Part shown: positions 1 through 9,486 of the stretch, piece after piece
Numbering within the stretch: position 1 is the first letter of the stretch
How the letters are laid out: the number at the start of each line of letters is the position of its first letter
Origin: Eubacteriales bacterium
GTDB taxonomy: Bacteria; Bacillota; Clostridia; Lachnospirales; Vallitaleaceae
DNA length: 53,988 bases
Assembly: GCA_030535295.1 (NCBI GenBank)
Contig: JAUMXK010000005.1
Coordinates: 1-53,988 of the forward strand
Direction of reading: 5' to 3'
Notes under the pieces: model-generated
Seen by the model: the letters and a program-made list of their open reading frames with translations, nothing else
What the model was told of the DNA's origin: nothing
Database searches by the model: none
Made by a program: the position numbers and the translations under genes

Positions 1-105
1 TCAAACTTAGTGCAACTTCTAGCCCTACTAGAACTTACTTTGAAAATTTACCAAAAAAATAAAACAAGTATACAAAAATACGAGATGATGAATATGAGGC
101 TTTAA
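1..105 (+). CDS. possible 3' end of a gene cut by the window edge
   Basis: The first forward frame is open from base 1 to a TAA at 103-105, which gives 34 codons with a leucine-rich start and a lysine/tyrosine-rich end. I do not recognise the protein. It may be the C-terminus of a gene that begins to the left of the window, or chance, because the stretch is short and AT-rich. Confidence 0.25.
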   Translation, partial: SNLVQLLALLELTLKIYQKNKTSIQKYEMMNMRL

Positions 106-357
106 GAAAATGCTTTCGAGATTTTGAGTGAAAGGGCTGTTTAAAAAAAGAATGAATGTAAGCCGGAAAAGACAAATGCTTACAAAAAACTAATTTTTCA
201 GGCACTGCGGCTACAGGGCTTTGTTATAACTTTTGGATGATGAGCCGACTGTTTGAGCGAAGCGAGTTTCGGCGATTCTACAAAAGTTATAACAAAAGCT
301 CTTCTACATATCCTAGTTTGGCGGAGAGTTTCCACCGTCAGACCAAATGCTTCTAAT
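106..357. other. intergenic stretch upstream of the MarR promoter
   Basis: No convincing gene is visible. The stretch contains the imperfect inverted repeat listed at 218-301 and otherwise AT-rich sequence. A short open frame that starts at 253 runs through the promoter and into the marR start with no ribosome binding site, so it is not called. Confidence 0.5.
218..301. repeat. long imperfect inverted repeat
   Basis: The left arm at 218-235 (GCTTTGTTATAACTTTTG) and the right arm at 281-300 are inverted copies that differ by one base of length. They enclose a 45-base loop with a smaller GCCGA/TCGGC stem at 244-248 and 268-272. No U tract follows, so it is not a simple terminator. It could be an end structure or attachment region of a lost mobile element, or an RNA hairpin. 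Confidence 0.6.
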
Positions 358-416
358 TTGACACTCTTTTATTTTTTTGATATAATAGTTGCCATGTCAA
401 CTAATTTGATAGTTAG
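358..416 (+). promoter_or_regulatory. consensus sigma-A promoter with MarR-type operator
   Basis: TTGACA at 358-363 and TATAAT at 381-386 are separated by exactly 17 bases, a perfect housekeeping promoter. Over the start site lie the half sites TAGTTG (386-391), CAACTA (398-403) and TAGTTAG (410-416). The first two form an inverted repeat. This position would let the MarR protein encoded next block its own transcription. The promoter is seen directly; the operator role is inferred. Confidence 0.75.
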
Positions 417-475
417 GCTATCTGTTTCAGATATTTATTTTTTAGTGATTACGATTTTTATTTACGGAGACGGCC

Positions 476-1021
476 ATGAAACAAATACAGCATCATAAGC
501 ATAATTCCTTTTATTTAAACCGTTTGATTTCTATGATTTACCGTCATGGGCGTATTTATATGGAAGAGCAATTGGAGGATTTGAATTTACATTCCGGACA
601 ATATACCTATCTGCTCTACTTGTATCATCACGATGGGCAAAAACAGGAAGAAATTGTAAAGAACTTAAAGATAGATAAAGCCGGTACCACTCGTGCTTTG
701 AATAAACTGGAAAAAAGTGGTTATATTTTCCGCAAAGCAGATGAAAAAGACCGACGTGGAAATTATGTCTATTTGACAGAAAAGGCTTGGCAAATACAGC
801 CACTGCTTCTAAAAGTGTATAGCAATTGGCTAAATTTGGCTTTAGACGGTTTGGAAGTGGAGGAATTTGAACTCCTCTACTCGCTTTTGAATAAAATTGC
901 CATTAATGCAATTTCTATCAAAAGTGAAAAAAATAAGGAAAAAAAGCCGAATGCCAAAAAGAAAAAGGTCAGTAATAAGGCGAAAGACGAGGTTGATAAA
1001 AATGAATCAAAAACAAATTGA
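476..1021 (+). CDS. MarR-family transcriptional regulator
   Basis: This 181-residue protein has the MarR winged-helix layout: a dimerising N-terminal helix (about 10-35), a helix-turn-helix (about 60-90, around IDKAGTTRALNKLEKSGYI) and the wing DEKDRRGNYVYLTEKA typical of the family. The C-terminal 35 residues are an unusual lysine-rich tail (KKPNAKKKKVSNKAKDE), longer than in most MarR proteins, which usually have about 140-150 residues. The gene overlaps the following MATE exporter gene by 20 bases and shares its promoter. A MarR/exporter pair is normally self-repressing and induced by the exported compound. The ligand cannot be read from the sequence. Confidence 0.9.
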   Translation: MKQIQHHKHNSFYLNRLISMIYRHGRIYMEEQLEDLNLHSGQYTYLLYLYHHDGQKQEEIVKNLKIDKAGTTRALNKLEKSGYIFRKADEKDRRGNYVYLTEKAWQIQPLLLKVYSNWLNLALDGLEVEEFELLYSLLNKIAINAISIKSEKNKEKKPNAKKKKVSNKAKDEVDKNESKTN

Positions 1022-2348
1022 ATTGAAGGAAGCACCGATTTCCAAGTTGCTTCTGAAATACTCCATTCCGGCCATCGTGGGAATGGTGGTGAATGCCCTT
1101 TATAATATTGTAGACCGGATGTTTATCGGAAATATGGTCAAAGACCCGCTGGCAATGAGCGCTGTCGGCTTAATCTTTCCTGCCATGCTGGTGATTTTCG
1201 GTTTTTGTATGCTAATCGGTATCGGTGGCTCCAGCCGGATTTCGATTGCTCTTGGCGAAAATAAGCCGGACAGAGCCAATCATATTCTGGGCAATATGCT
1301 GATTATGATTACCGTTTTGATGCTGAGTTTGTCCCTAATTATTTCTATTTTTAAAGTACCGATTTTGAATCTAATCGGAGCCAGCGCAGATACTATCGGA
1401 TATGCCTCCGATTATCTGCAAATTATTTTGTATGGCTCACTCTTTCAGGGACTTTCTTATAGTTTTAATACGACTATGCGCTCTGAGGGAAATCCGAAAA
1501 AGGCCATGATGACCATGCTAATCGGGGCGGGGGCCAATATCATTCTGGATCCGATTTTTATCGGGCCGCTTGGAATGGGAATCCGTGGTGCAGCTTGGGC
1601 AACGGTGCTTTCTCAGCTGATTTCCACGGTTTGGGTAATGTCACATTATTTCTCCAAGGATAGTGTCTTGAAATTTCACCGTCAGTATTTGCGTCCGAAT
1701 CTGGAATTGATGAAAAGCATTGTGTCGATTGGTATGGCACCTTTTATCATGCAAATAGCGGCGGGCTCGATTTCGGCTATTGCCAACAACAGCTTACGTA
1801 TTTATGGAGGTGATTTGGCTATCGGTGCTGTCACCATTGTCAACTCTATCTCCGCCTTTATTTTAATGCCGGTTTTCGGTATCAACCAGGGTTCGCAGCC
1901 GATTATCGGCTTCAACTACGGTGCCAAGCAGTTTGATCGGGTCAAAGAGGCTTGGAAGCTGGCGGCCTTTGCCGCTACTGCTATCTGTACTTTGGGCTTT
2001 CTGATGGTGCAATTTTTCCCTGAGCTTTTGATGCGTGGTTTCACTCCCAATCCGGAGTTGATCGAAATTGGTGCCGGCGGTATGCGGAAGCTGATGATGT
2101 TCTTCCCGATTATCGGCTTTCAAATCATCAGTGCCAACTACTTCCAGGCTGTAGGAAAGGCCCCGAAGGCCATGATGCTCAGTATGCTTCGTCAGGTCAT
2201 TGTCCTGATACCACTACTGCTGATTTTGCCAAACTTCTGGCAAATCAATGGTGTCTGGTTTGCCTTCCCGATTGCTGACTTCTGCGCTTCGATTATTACA
2301 GCGCTATTTATTCTTTGGGAGATGAAGCATTTGAAGGAAGCGGATTAA
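1002..2348 (+). CDS. MATE-family multidrug/metabolite exporter
   Basis: This 448-residue membrane protein matches the MATE family in length and in its two-bundle layout of about twelve transmembrane helices. It opens with PISKLLLKYSIPAIVGMVVN and carries the family signatures NALYNIVDRMFIGN near the N-terminus and NQGSQPIIGFNYGA near residue 300. MATE proteins expel cationic drugs, toxins or metabolites in exchange for Na+ or H+. I chose the ATG at 1002 because it gives the family length and follows GAGGT at a proper distance; a longer frame starting at 897 would read backwards into marR. It is co-transcribed with the upstream MarR gene. Confidence 0.92.
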   Translation: MNQKQIELKEAPISKLLLKYSIPAIVGMVVNALYNIVDRMFIGNMVKDPLAMSAVGLIFPAMLVIFGFCMLIGIGGSSRISIALGENKPDRANHILGNMLIMITVLMLSLSLIISIFKVPILNLIGASADTIGYASDYLQIILYGSLFQGLSYSFNTTMRSEGNPKKAMMTMLIGAGANIILDPIFIGPLGMGIRGAAWATVLSQLISTVWVMSHYFSKDSVLKFHRQYLRPNLELMKSIVSIGMAPFIMQIAAGSISAIANNSLRIYGGDLAIGAVTIVNSISAFILMPVFGINQGSQPIIGFNYGAKQFDRVKEAWKLAAFAATAICTLGFLMVQFFPELLMRGFTPNPELIEIGAGGMRKLMMFFPIIGFQIISANYFQAVGKAPKAMMLSMLRQVIVLIPLLLILPNFWQINGVWFAFPIADFCASIITALFILWEMKHLKEAD

Positions 2349-2371
2349 AAGAAAAGGAATGAGCGTAGAAG

Positions 2372-3562
2372 TCAACTTCCCTTTTCCACCCTCTGCTGAA
2401 ATACCAGTGTTATCAGTGACACTACCGTAATTCCCAGACCGATTACCAAATAGGAAATGGCGTTGTCCGTGGTGAACAAGGCGCTGAATAAAAAGCTACC
2501 AATCGGCATAAAGATACAGATCAGGGTATAGATAACGGAAAAGACCCGGCCAATATACTCCTCCGGTGTGTTGATTTGCACATTGGTCATAAAGGTAATA
2601 TTAAAGCAGGACAGAAAAAAGCTGTATCCAAAGGCTGCGATAGCCCCCAGAATCAGTATTTTCATCTGTATCGCTAAATATAGCAAAAGGATGGCCAGTC
2701 CACAAAGCGCAATATAAATTATCATTCTTTTTGCCTTTTGTTTCTTTAGAATATAGGCAAAAATAGCCGCCACAATCCCGCCAATGGCTGCGGTACTCTT
2801 GAAAATTGCATATGGATTGATCAGGCTTTCCTTAAAAAAGTTCTTGGTATAAGGTAAAAATAATCCGAAACCGGCAAAAAAGAAATTTACCAGCGCCGCA
2901 AACACAATCAGCAAAAACAATACTTTACTGTGAACAATAAAGGCAAGGCCTTCTTTCATATCTTTCCAAATGCCGGTTTTTATTTTCTCTTTTTCTACTT
3001 TCGGTATATGCAAATACATTTCAAATAATGCGGATACCAAAAAAGTAGCTGCGTTTACCAGTACTACCACTCGAAATCCCAGTACCTCCAAAAGGAAAAT
3101 CGAAATCACGGGAGCAATCACCCTGACGACTTCTTTCATTCCTCGTATTATGGAATTATATCTGCTGATTCTATCTTCGTCCAAAGCAAATTTTACAATT
3201 GAGCTGACTGCCGGCGAATTGAAGGAAGACAGCAAAGCCAGTATAATATTGACAATAATAATGGCTGAAATCAGATAGGAAGAATCGGTAAAGAAAGCAA
3301 GGGCAAAGCAAGCCAAACCACAAAATAAATCGGTCACAACCAGTATTTTTCTTTTGTCACTTGCCCGATCGGAAAAGACTCCTCCAAATAAATTGACCAA
3401 AATACCCACAATAATTTCTGAGCTTTGATAAATAGCAGTGTAAAGAGAAGTTCTACCACTAAAATGTGACAACACAATATTGCAGGTAACATCATACACT
3501 GCATTACCAAGGGCTGTTGTCAAAGCTCCGATGCCCAATTTGTATTCGTTCTTTCTTTTCAT
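2372..3562 (-). CDS. MFS transporter
   Basis: The 396-residue product has about twelve hydrophobic segments. After the second helix it carries the MFS loop motif GGVFSDRASDKRKILVVTD, and the glycine-rich N-terminal helix (IGALTTALGNAVYDVT) resembles the MFS_3/Mef-type exporters. Likely an exporter of a drug or small metabolite; the substrate is unknown. A strong GGAGGA lies eight bases before the ATG. It is convergent with the MATE gene, with only 23 bases between the stops, and has its own 5' region (3563-3685) rather than belonging to the ribosomal array. Confidence 0.85.
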   Translation of the reverse strand: MKRKNEYKLGIGALTTALGNAVYDVTCNIVLSHFSGRTSLYTAIYQSSEIIVGILVNLFGGVFSDRASDKRKILVVTDLFCGLACFALAFFTDSSYLISAIIIVNIILALLSSFNSPAVSSIVKFALDEDRISRYNSIIRGMKEVVRVIAPVISIFLLEVLGFRVVVLVNAATFLVSALFEMYLHIPKVEKEKIKTGIWKDMKEGLAFIVHSKVLFLLIVFAALVNFFFAGFGLFLPYTKNFFKESLINPYAIFKSTAAIGGIVAAIFAYILKKQKAKRMIIYIALCGLAILLLYLAIQMKILILGAIAAFGYSFFLSCFNITFMTNVQINTPEEYIGRVFSVIYTLICIFMPIGSFLFSALFTTDNAISYLVIGLGITVVSLITLVFQQRVEKGS

Positions 3563-3685
3563 TGCAGCTCCTCCTTGCCAAATTCTTATAGGATATTCCT
3601 AAGAATACATAAAAGTCGGCTCTATAATAAAAGTCAATGGAATATGTGTAGAGCAGCCATATTCCTTTGACTATCATAATCTTTT

Positions 3686-4489
3686 TTATAACATCCAGTT
3701 TAATAATAGAATCAGTGCCAGATAGGTCACCATCAAACCATAAGCCACATAATCCCTTGTCTGATACTTGAGGGGTTTGAACTTGGTACGGCCTTTGCCG
3801 CCTCGGTAGCATCTGGCTTCCATGGCCAGTGCCAGGTCATCGGCTCTACGAAATGCCGAAAGAAAGAGGGGCACCAGCAGCGGCAACATGGCCTTGGCTT
3901 TTTTTATGACACCTTTTTGCTCGAAGTTGGCACCACGAGCCAATTGGGCTTTCATGATTTTATCCGTTTCTTCCAGTAAAATCGGAATAAAGCGCAGGGC
4001 AATCGACATCATCATGGCAATTTCATGGGCCGGTACTTTCACCACTTCAAAGGGCTTCAAAAGGCTTTCTATGGCATCTGTCAATGCCACAGGCGGTGTG
4101 GTCAGTGTCAGGAAAGAAGAACCTAAAATCAGCAAAATCAAACGCATCGCCATTGCAACGGCCGCAAAGATTCCTTCTTTGGTGATGCGAAGAAAGGACC
4201 ATTCCAATATTACCGTATTGCCATGGGTTTGAAATAAATTAAAGGCGACGGTAATGGCAATAATCAAAAATACGGTCTTTAAGCCACGCAGGACGAAAGA
4301 CAATGGTACTTTTGATAATTTTGTCATCCCTAAAAATAATACGGCAATTCCTATATAAATTGGAATCTTGGCCGTCAAAAAAAGTGCAATCACAAAGACA
4401 AAGCTCATGATGACCTTTGTTCTTGGATCCAATCGATGTATGACCGACTCTGCCGGATAATATTGTCCAATGGTAATATCTCGAATCAT
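3686..4489 (-). CDS. ecfT: energy-coupling factor transporter transmembrane protein EcfT
   Basis: EcfT is the membrane scaffold that joins the two ATPases EcfA1/EcfA2 to exchangeable vitamin- or metal-binding S components. The 267-residue protein has the family's hydrophobic N-terminal half, the start motif GQYYPAESVIHRLDPRTKV and the coupling-helix motifs AQLARGANFEQKG and AMEARCYRGGKGRTKF, whose Ala-Arg pairs dock in the ATPase grooves. It is the last gene of the ribosomal/ECF array. The usual followers truA, rplM and rpsI are absent, and a convergent-side MFS gene lies beyond. GGAAAGG precedes the ATG. Confidence 0.95.
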   Translation of the reverse strand: MIRDITIGQYYPAESVIHRLDPRTKVIMSFVFVIALFLTAKIPIYIGIAVLFLGMTKLSKVPLSFVLRGLKTVFLIIAITVAFNLFQTHGNTVILEWSFLRITKEGIFAAVAMAMRLILLILGSSFLTLTTPPVALTDAIESLLKPFEVVKVPAHEIAMMMSIALRFIPILLEETDKIMKAQLARGANFEQKGVIKKAKAMLPLLVPLFLSAFRRADDLALAMEARCYRGGKGRTKFKPLKYQTRDYVAYGLMVTYLALILLLNWML

Positions 4490-4560
4490 TTACTTACCTT
4501 TCCGTTTCCTTTATTTCTGTATATTTTCCCAACTCTCTATCACTGCCGGGAAAATGAAGT

Positions 4561-5100
4561 CTATAAACTATCCATCTTTATTTTATCCCGATGCTCCGGA
4601 TAATATTCCCACATGACTTTAAATATATCTTCAATGCTGTATTGCGACCAGCGCATAGGAATGTTAAAATCTGCCATACCTTCCGCTTTTCTTTTTTTTG
4701 CACGGACGATCACTTTGGGAGTATAGGAATAAGGCATGGATTGATAGCAACTGTCCGCATCTTGCAATTCTATTCCCAAATAGACCTTCCCTCTATGTAC
4801 CACTTTTCGAAAGCAAAGGATATCTTCCCATACTAAACGGAGAAATACTTTACTGTTTTCATAGACGTTAATCTGATAAATATTCATCATAAGCAAGGGA
4901 TCCTGATCCAGTAGCAAAGTAAGTAATGATGCAACTGTCGAAACCAATAACAGTAGAAAAATCAACAAAATTTTAAGCCATAATGCCGAAAGCTGCAAAA
5001 TTGCCACAATCAGTAAAATAGTTCCCGAAATAATAAATCCTACCTTAACCTTGGACATTCGAAATGTCGGCATGACTCCAAAATCTTTTTCCCATATCAT
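4561..5100 (-). CDS. hypothetical membrane protein between ecfA2 and ecfT
   Basis: I do not recognise this 179-residue protein. It has two adjacent hydrophobic helices (about residues 22-65) followed by a roughly 110-residue soluble domain rich in tyrosine and charged residues. This resembles small PH-like membrane proteins, but no motif proves it. Its ATG overlaps the ecfA2 stop in an ATGA, so it is translated from the same message. A gene in this position is unusual because ecfA2 is normally followed directly by ecfT. The context suggests a role linked to ECF transport or simply an insertion into the operon. Confidence 0.7.
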   Translation of the reverse strand: MIWEKDFGVMPTFRMSKVKVGFIISGTILLIVAILQLSALWLKILLIFLLLLVSTVASLLTLLLDQDPLLMMNIYQINVYENSKVFLRLVWEDILCFRKVVHRGKVYLGIELQDADSCYQSMPYSYTPKVIVRAKKRKAEGMADFNIPMRWSQYSIEDIFKVMWEYYPEHRDKIKMDSL

Positions 5101-5966
5101 TCTTTCTCTTTCTTCTCCAATTTCTTAATATTTTTCTTTATCCATGGCAGAGCTTCTTCAATGGTAATAATGTTTTCCGGAAGTTCAAACCCCTTTCCCC
5201 TAAGGGCAAAGACCAGCTCTGTAATTTGCGGTACATTCAGTCCTACGGAAAGCAGCGTATCTCTTTGGCTGAATACTTCATGAGGGTTGCCATCTAAAAT
5301 TATTTGACCACTATCCATAGCAATGACTCTATCGACGTATTCCGCCACATCTTCCATACTATGAGATACCAAGATAATGGTCATGCCTGTCTGCTGATGC
5401 AAGGCTTTGATTTTCCCCAAAATATTATCTCTGCCTTTCGGGTCAAGGCCGGCTGTCGGCTCATCCAATATCAGCACCTTAGGTTGCATGGCAAGCACTC
5501 CGGCGATAGCCACTCGTCGTTTTTGGCCTCCTGAGAGTTCGAATGGGGATTTCTCCATATATTTTTCGCCAAGGCCGACCAATTCACAGGCTTCTTTGAC
5601 TCTTTTGGCTATTTCCTCTGTATTCAGCCCCAAATTCTTTGGGCCAAAGGCAATGTCTTTTGCAACGGTCAACTCGAAGAGTTGATGTTCCGGGTATTGA
5701 AAAACAAGGCCAACCTGCTGTCTGAGGTTTTCCAGGTTCTTGGAGTTTTTATCTATTTTGATGCCGTTGACTTCCAACTCTCCGGATGTGGCTCTAATTA
5801 AGCCATTTAAATGCTGAATCAGCGTAGATTTGCCACTGCCGGTGTGGCCGATAATACCGACAAACTCACCATCTCCTATTTCCAGATTGATCTCTTTGAG
5901 GGCAGTTTTTTCAAATGGTGTGCCCTCTGCATATATATAATTCAAATTTTTTATCTTAATCGACAT
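5097..5966 (-). CDS. ecfA2: energy-coupling factor ATP-binding protein EcfA2
   Basis: This 289-residue ABC ATPase is one half of the ECF motor. Walker A is GHTGSGKST (about 40-48), the Q-loop is [11 protein letters not shown], the signature is LSGGQKRR, Walker B is [11 protein letters not shown] and the switch histidine lies in VSHSMED. The long C-terminal tail (about 230-289) matches the EcfA dimerisation domain. It overlaps ecfA1 by 16 bases and the next gene by four, indicating translational coupling. In Firmicutes this module serves many S components encoded elsewhere. Confidence 0.95.
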   Translation of the reverse strand: MSIKIKNLNYIYAEGTPFEKTALKEINLEIGDGEFVGIIGHTGSGKSTLIQHLNGLIRATSGELEVNGIKIDKNSKNLENLRQQVGLVFQYPEHQLFELTVAKDIAFGPKNLGLNTEEIAKRVKEACELVGLGEKYMEKSPFELSGGQKRRVAIAGVLAMQPKVLILDEPTAGLDPKGRDNILGKIKALHQQTGMTIILVSHSMEDVAEYVDRVIAMDSGQIILDGNPHEVFSQRDTLLSVGLNVPQITELVFALRGKGFELPENIITIEEALPWIKKNIKKLEKKEKE

Positions 5967-6790
5967 AATGTTTCCACCATTTCTTCCATTGTCAATTCTT
6001 TTCCCGATACATCATAGCCATCTTTCTTTAAATGATATGCCAGTTCGGAGATTTGCGGAACGTCCAGTCCCAACTCTTTCATTTTTTCCACTTGAGAAAA
6101 GATTTCTCTTGGACTTCCTTGTAAAGCAACTTTGCCTTTATCAATTACATAAATCTTATCTGCCGAAATGGCTTCTTCCATGTAATGAGTAATGAGAATA
6201 ATGGTTATTCCTTCTTTATTAAGACGCTTGATCGTCTTCATGATCTCCCGTCGGCCACTTGGGTCAAGCATTGCCGTAGGCTCATCCAATACAATACAAT
6301 TCGGCTTCATGGCAAGAACACCTGCAATGGCAATTCTTTGTTTCTGGCCACCGGATAATTTATTGGGAGAATGCTTGGCATACTTTTCCATTTTGACCGC
6401 AGCCAGTGCCTCATCTACTACAAAACGAATTTCATCGCTGGGCACTCCCAAATTTTCCGGTCCGAAGGCAGTGTCTTCTTCTACCATACTCCCTATAATT
6501 TGATTGTCCGGATTTTGAAAGACCATGCCGACATTTTTACGTAATTCCCAAATCTTATCTACATCCGTGGTTTCGATTTCGTTGACCACCAGGCTTCCTT
6601 CCGTAGGAAATAAAAAGGCATTCAAATGTTTGGCAAAGGTTGATTTTCCTGAACCGTTATGGCCTAAAATAGCAACAAAACTACCTTTTTCCACATCCAG
6701 ACTAACATCATCCAGTGCTCTGAACTGCTTTATTTCTTCATCTTCCTGCTCTACGATATAATCGTGTACCACATTTTTTGCTCGAATCAT
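5951..6790 (-). CDS. ecfA1: energy-coupling factor ATP-binding protein EcfA1
   Basis: The 279-residue product has a complete ABC set: Walker [21 protein letters not shown] at the Q-loop, signature LSGGQKQR, Walker [12 protein letters not shown] and ITHYMEE at the H-loop. It pairs with EcfA2 under EcfT. GGGAGG precedes the ATG. It starts 55 bases after rplQ, beyond a terminator-like hairpin, so its expression probably depends on partial read-through from the ribosomal array. Confidence 0.95.
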   Translation of the reverse strand: MIRAKNVVHDYIVEQEDEEIKQFRALDDVSLDVEKGSFVAILGHNGSGKSTFAKHLNAFLFPTEGSLVVNEIETTDVDKIWELRKNVGMVFQNPDNQIIGSMVEEDTAFGPENLGVPSDEIRFVVDEALAAVKMEKYAKHSPNKLSGGQKQRIAIAGVLAMKPNCIVLDEPTAMLDPSGRREIMKTIKRLNKEGITIILITHYMEEAISADKIYVIDKGKVALQGSPREIFSQVEKMKELGLDVPQISELAYHLKKDGYDVSGKELTMEEMVETLCRLR

Positions 6791-6804
6791 TTTTCCTCCC
6801 TACG

Positions 6805-6837
6805 GAAAAAAGGGATTAAGTTAGTCTTAACCCCTTT
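6805..6837 (-). terminator. Rho-independent terminator after rplQ
   Basis: On the minus strand an AAAGGGGTTAAG arm pairs across a short loop with CTTAATCCCTTT and is followed directly by TTTTTT. It lies between rplQ and ecfA1 and should end or attenuate the ribosomal transcript, leaving the ECF genes at a lower level. Confidence 0.75.
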
Positions 6838-6845
6838 ACTTTTCA

Positions 6846-7406
6846 CTATACTAATTCTAAAATTACAACTTCCGCAGCATCGCCTTTTCTCATACCCAAT
6901 TTGATAGCACGAGTGTATCCGCCCTTACGGTCAACATACTTTGGAGCAATTTCGTCAAATAATTTATCTACTAAATTAACTTGCTTACTATTTACTTTTT
7001 TCTTTGCGTTTTCTGCCGGAACTTCAGTTACAGGATATAATACTTGAAGCATTTTTCTTCTTGCATTCAATCTGGATGGATTATCCTTTTTGACTACCTT
7101 TTGTACTTCTTCGTATTTTGTTACTTTCTTGCCGTCAACAACTTCTTTATTGCGTTTGATATGCTTTCCACTAACTTTATCTTCTACAACGATTTTCTTT
7201 GGCACTCTTTGAGTAACAGTTACTTCTGTGTAGTTATCCTTTTCTTTTACTGCAAGAGTGATTAACTTCTCTGCAATTTTACGAATTTCTTTCGCCTTGG
7301 TTTCGGTAGTCTTTATCTTGCCATGATACAGCAATGCTGTAACTTGATTTCTAAGCAGAGCTTTTCTTTGTCCAGAAGTTCTGCCAAGCTTACGATATGC
7401 AGACAT
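6846..7406 (-). CDS. rplQ: 50S ribosomal protein L17 with internal insertion
   Basis: L17 is a large-subunit protein near the exit-tunnel face. The conserved ends are clear: [17 protein letters not shown] at the start and a GGYTRAIKL motif before the C-terminal AEVVILELV. At 186 residues it is much longer than the usual 115-130, because about 55 charged residues (roughly 58-112, around [21 protein letters not shown]) are inserted in the middle. Comparable insertions occur in some Clostridia, as I recall, and probably extend from the ribosome surface. It is the last ribosomal gene of the array and follows rpoA by 22 bases. Confidence 0.96.
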   Translation of the reverse strand: MSAYRKLGRTSGQRKALLRNQVTALLYHGKIKTTETKAKEIRKIAEKLITLAVKEKDNYTEVTVTQRVPKKIVVEDKVSGKHIKRNKEVVDGKKVTKYEEVQKVVKKDNPSRLNARRKMLQVLYPVTEVPAENAKKKVNSKQVNLVDKLFDEIAPKYVDRKGGYTRAIKLGMRKGDAAEVVILELV

Positions 7407-7428
7407 TCAATAACCTCCTTTATTTCAA

Positions 7429-8388
7429 TTATTCATTATTCGGTTTTAAAGATAAATTCAGTTCACTTAACTTAGCTAAAACTTCATCCAAAGATTTTCT
7501 TCCTAAATTACGAACTTTCATCATTTCGTCCGGAGTCTTATTGATTAACTCCTCGACTGTATTAATGTTTGCACGTTTGAGACAATTGTACGAACGAACA
7601 GAAAGCTCCAATTCATCAATGCTCATTTCCAGTGCTTTTTCTTTGTCATTTTCTTCTTTTTCGATCATAACTTCTGCATTCTTTGCGTTTTCAGAAAGAT
7701 CGATAAACAGATTTAAATGCTCATTCAGTACTTTTGCAGCCAATGAAACAGCTTCATCCGGTGCAACGGTACCATTTGTCCATACCTCTAAGGTTAATTT
7801 ATCAAAGTCTGTGATTTCACCGACTCTGGTATTTTCCACAATCAGATTCACTCTTTTCACCGGAGTAAAAATAGAATCCACCGGAATCATACCAATCGGC
7901 TGCTCATCCATTTTGTTCTTTTCCGCCGGAACATAGCCACGGGAACGTACAATGGTAAGCTCCATGAACAGTTTTGAATCTGCTCCGCCATCTAAGGTAG
8001 CAATCACTTGCTCAGGATTTACAATTTCAATGTCTGCATCTGTTTTAATATCTGCAGCAGTAACAACCCCTTCCCCTTCAAACTCGATATAAGCAACTTT
8101 CGGCTCAGAGGAGTTGGTATTCCCTTTAATTGCAAGTTTTTTAATATTTAAGATTACTTCCGTAACATCTTCTTTGACATTCGGAATGGTAGAAAATTCA
8201 TGTAAAACACCATCAATTTTGATACTGGTTACCGCATAACCCGGCAAAGAAGACAACATAATACGACGCAGGGAATTTCCCAAAGTAGTACCATAGCCTC
8301 TTTCCAAAGGCTCAATTACAAACCGACCATAACAACTGTCTTCTGATATTTCCTGAATATCTATTCTTGGTTTTTCAAACTCAAACAT
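7429..8388 (-). CDS. rpoA: DNA-directed RNA polymerase alpha subunit
   Basis: RpoA (319 residues) nucleates RNA polymerase assembly as a dimer and contacts UP elements and activators through its C-terminal domain. The N-terminal domain shows [20 protein letters not shown] and the dimer motif [16 protein letters not shown]. The C-terminal domain (about 245-310) has the helix-hairpin-helix elements [21 protein letters not shown] and [12 protein letters not shown]. Length is normal for Gram-positive bacteria. It lies between rpsK and rplQ; rpsD, often found just upstream in other bacteria, is absent. Confidence 0.98.
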   Translation of the reverse strand: MFEFEKPRIDIQEISEDSCYGRFVIEPLERGYGTTLGNSLRRIMLSSLPGYAVTSIKIDGVLHEFSTIPNVKEDVTEVILNIKKLAIKGNTNSSEPKVAYIEFEGEGVVTAADIKTDADIEIVNPEQVIATLDGGADSKLFMELTIVRSRGYVPAEKNKMDEQPIGMIPVDSIFTPVKRVNLIVENTRVGEITDFDKLTLEVWTNGTVAPDEAVSLAAKVLNEHLNLFIDLSENAKNAEVMIEKEENDKEKALEMSIDELELSVRSYNCLKRANINTVEELINKTPDEMMKVRNLGRKSLDEVLAKLSELNLSLKPNNE

Positions 8389-8434
8389 TATTAAAGACCC
8401 TCCTTTGATCTTGTATCATAAGGATTGATGGTTA

Positions 8435-8833
8435 TTAGACTCTTCTTCTTTTCGGTGGGCGACAACCATTGTGTGGTACAGGGGTTACGTCCTTAATACT
8501 TGTTACTTCAAGACCTGCAGATTGAAGCGCACGAATAGCTGCTTCTCTTCCGGAACCCGGTCCTTTTACCATTACTTCAACTGTCTTTAATCCATGAACC
8601 ATTGCTGCTTTGGCTGCAGTTTCTGCTGCCATTTGTGCTGCGTATGGAGTAGATTTTTTGGAGCCACGGAAACCAAGTCCGCCGCTGCTTGCCCAACTAA
8701 GTGCATTGCCTTCTACGTCAGTTAATGTAACGATTGTATTATTAAAGCTGGATTGAATATGAGCTTGTCCACGTTCAATGTGCTTTTTTACACGCTTTTT
8801 AGCGACTCTTTTTACAACATTCTTTTTAGCCAC
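8435..8833 (-). CDS. rpsK: 30S ribosomal protein S11
   Basis: S11 sits on the platform of the small subunit near the mRNA exit. The family signature is clear: [15 protein letters not shown] and the C-terminal [17 protein letters not shown] chose the GTG at 8833 ([10 protein letters not shown]), ten bases after AAGGAGG, rather than a TTG three codons earlier, because it gives the normal S11 start. The gene is 21 bases downstream of rpsM. Confidence 0.97.
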   Translation of the reverse strand: MAKKNVVKRVAKKRVKKHIERGQAHIQSSFNNTIVTLTDVEGNALSWASSGGLGFRGSKKSTPYAAQMAAETAAKAAMVHGLKTVEVMVKGPGSGREAAIRALQSAGLEVTSIKDVTPVPHNGCRPPKRRRV

Positions 8834-8854
8834 GAATCTCAAACCTCCTTCTTA

Positions 8855-9223
8855 TTATTTCTTCTTATTAGCGACTGTTCTTCTTGGTCCTTTTCTTGTT
8901 CTAGCATTCGTCTTGGTCTTTTGTCCTCTTACAGGCAATCCCTTACGATGACGAATTCCACGATAGCAACCAATTTCCATCAATCTCTTGATATTGAGAG
9001 CAACATCTCTTCTTAAATCACCTTCAACAACAAATTGGCCATCGATGATATCTCTGAGCTTTGCTACTTCGCTATCTGTCAAATCTTTTACACGAGTATC
9101 CGGACTAATTCCAGCCTCAGCTAAGATTTTGGTTGAGCTTGGGCGTCCAATGCCGTAAATATATGTTAATCCGATTTCAATTCTTTTTTCTCTTGGTAAG
9201 TCAACACCAGCAATACGTGCCAT
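8855..9223 (-). CDS. rpsM: 30S ribosomal protein S13
   Basis: S13 (122 residues) forms the head of the small subunit and contacts P-site tRNA and the B1 bridges. It begins [25 protein letters not shown] and ends in the basic [20 protein letters not shown] tail that reaches the P site. It is the first gene of the alpha section and stands behind its own promoter and a leader of about 260 bases, an arrangement that suggests independent control of rpsM-rpsK-rpoA-rplQ. Confidence 0.97.
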   Translation of the reverse strand: MARIAGVDLPREKRIEIGLTYIYGIGRPSSTKILAEAGISPDTRVKDLTDSEVAKLRDIIDGQFVVEGDLRRDVALNIKRLMEIGCYRGIRHRKGLPVRGQKTKTNARTRKGPRRTVANKKK

Positions 9224-9480
9224 CCGTTCTTTACACCTCCAAATATTCTCTGATTTAATAATTTCACTTTTATTCTATGTATTTGTGGGGAATATTCTAC
9301 CGTGAAAGATACGTTCAAAATAAAATATCCCTAGTTAATACCCTTCGGATAATAGGAAAGCGGTGAAATTAATACTATCCCTAAGATATTAACCGGCTAC
9401 GATTTTTCTTTAGCGGCAGCAACTCCCTGCCACTAAGAAAAAAAGTGCAATGCAATCGCCATGATTCATACATTTTCCAA
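9224..9480 (-). ncRNA. structured 5' leader of the alpha section
   Basis: This transcribed but gene-free stretch lies between the promoter at 9487-9515 and rpsM. It contains a strong hairpin at 9403-9443 (CTTAGTGGCAG pairing with CTGCCGCTAAAG, flanked by T and A runs that lengthen the stem). Further down are the related segments TTAATATCTTAGGGATA and TTAACTAGGGATA, which could form alternative pairings. Ribosomal protein operons are often autoregulated through such leaders. The family of this one is unknown to me, and its function is inferred from position. Confidence 0.55.
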
Positions 9481-9486
9481 ATTATA

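Noticed and set aside
897..1001. Longer start for the MATE protein
   Set aside because: The added 35 residues are a shifted frame of the lysine-rich MarR tail. The ATG at 1002 gives the family length and has a binding site.
7429..9223. Missing rpsD as a sign of a broken ribosomal operon
   Set aside because: rpsD is encoded apart from the alpha operon in B. subtilis and other Firmicutes, so its absence here is normal.
9403..9443. Hairpin in the alpha leader as an ordinary terminator
   Set aside because: On the transcribed strand the stem is followed by A-rich, not T-rich, sequence, so it does not meet the terminator pattern.
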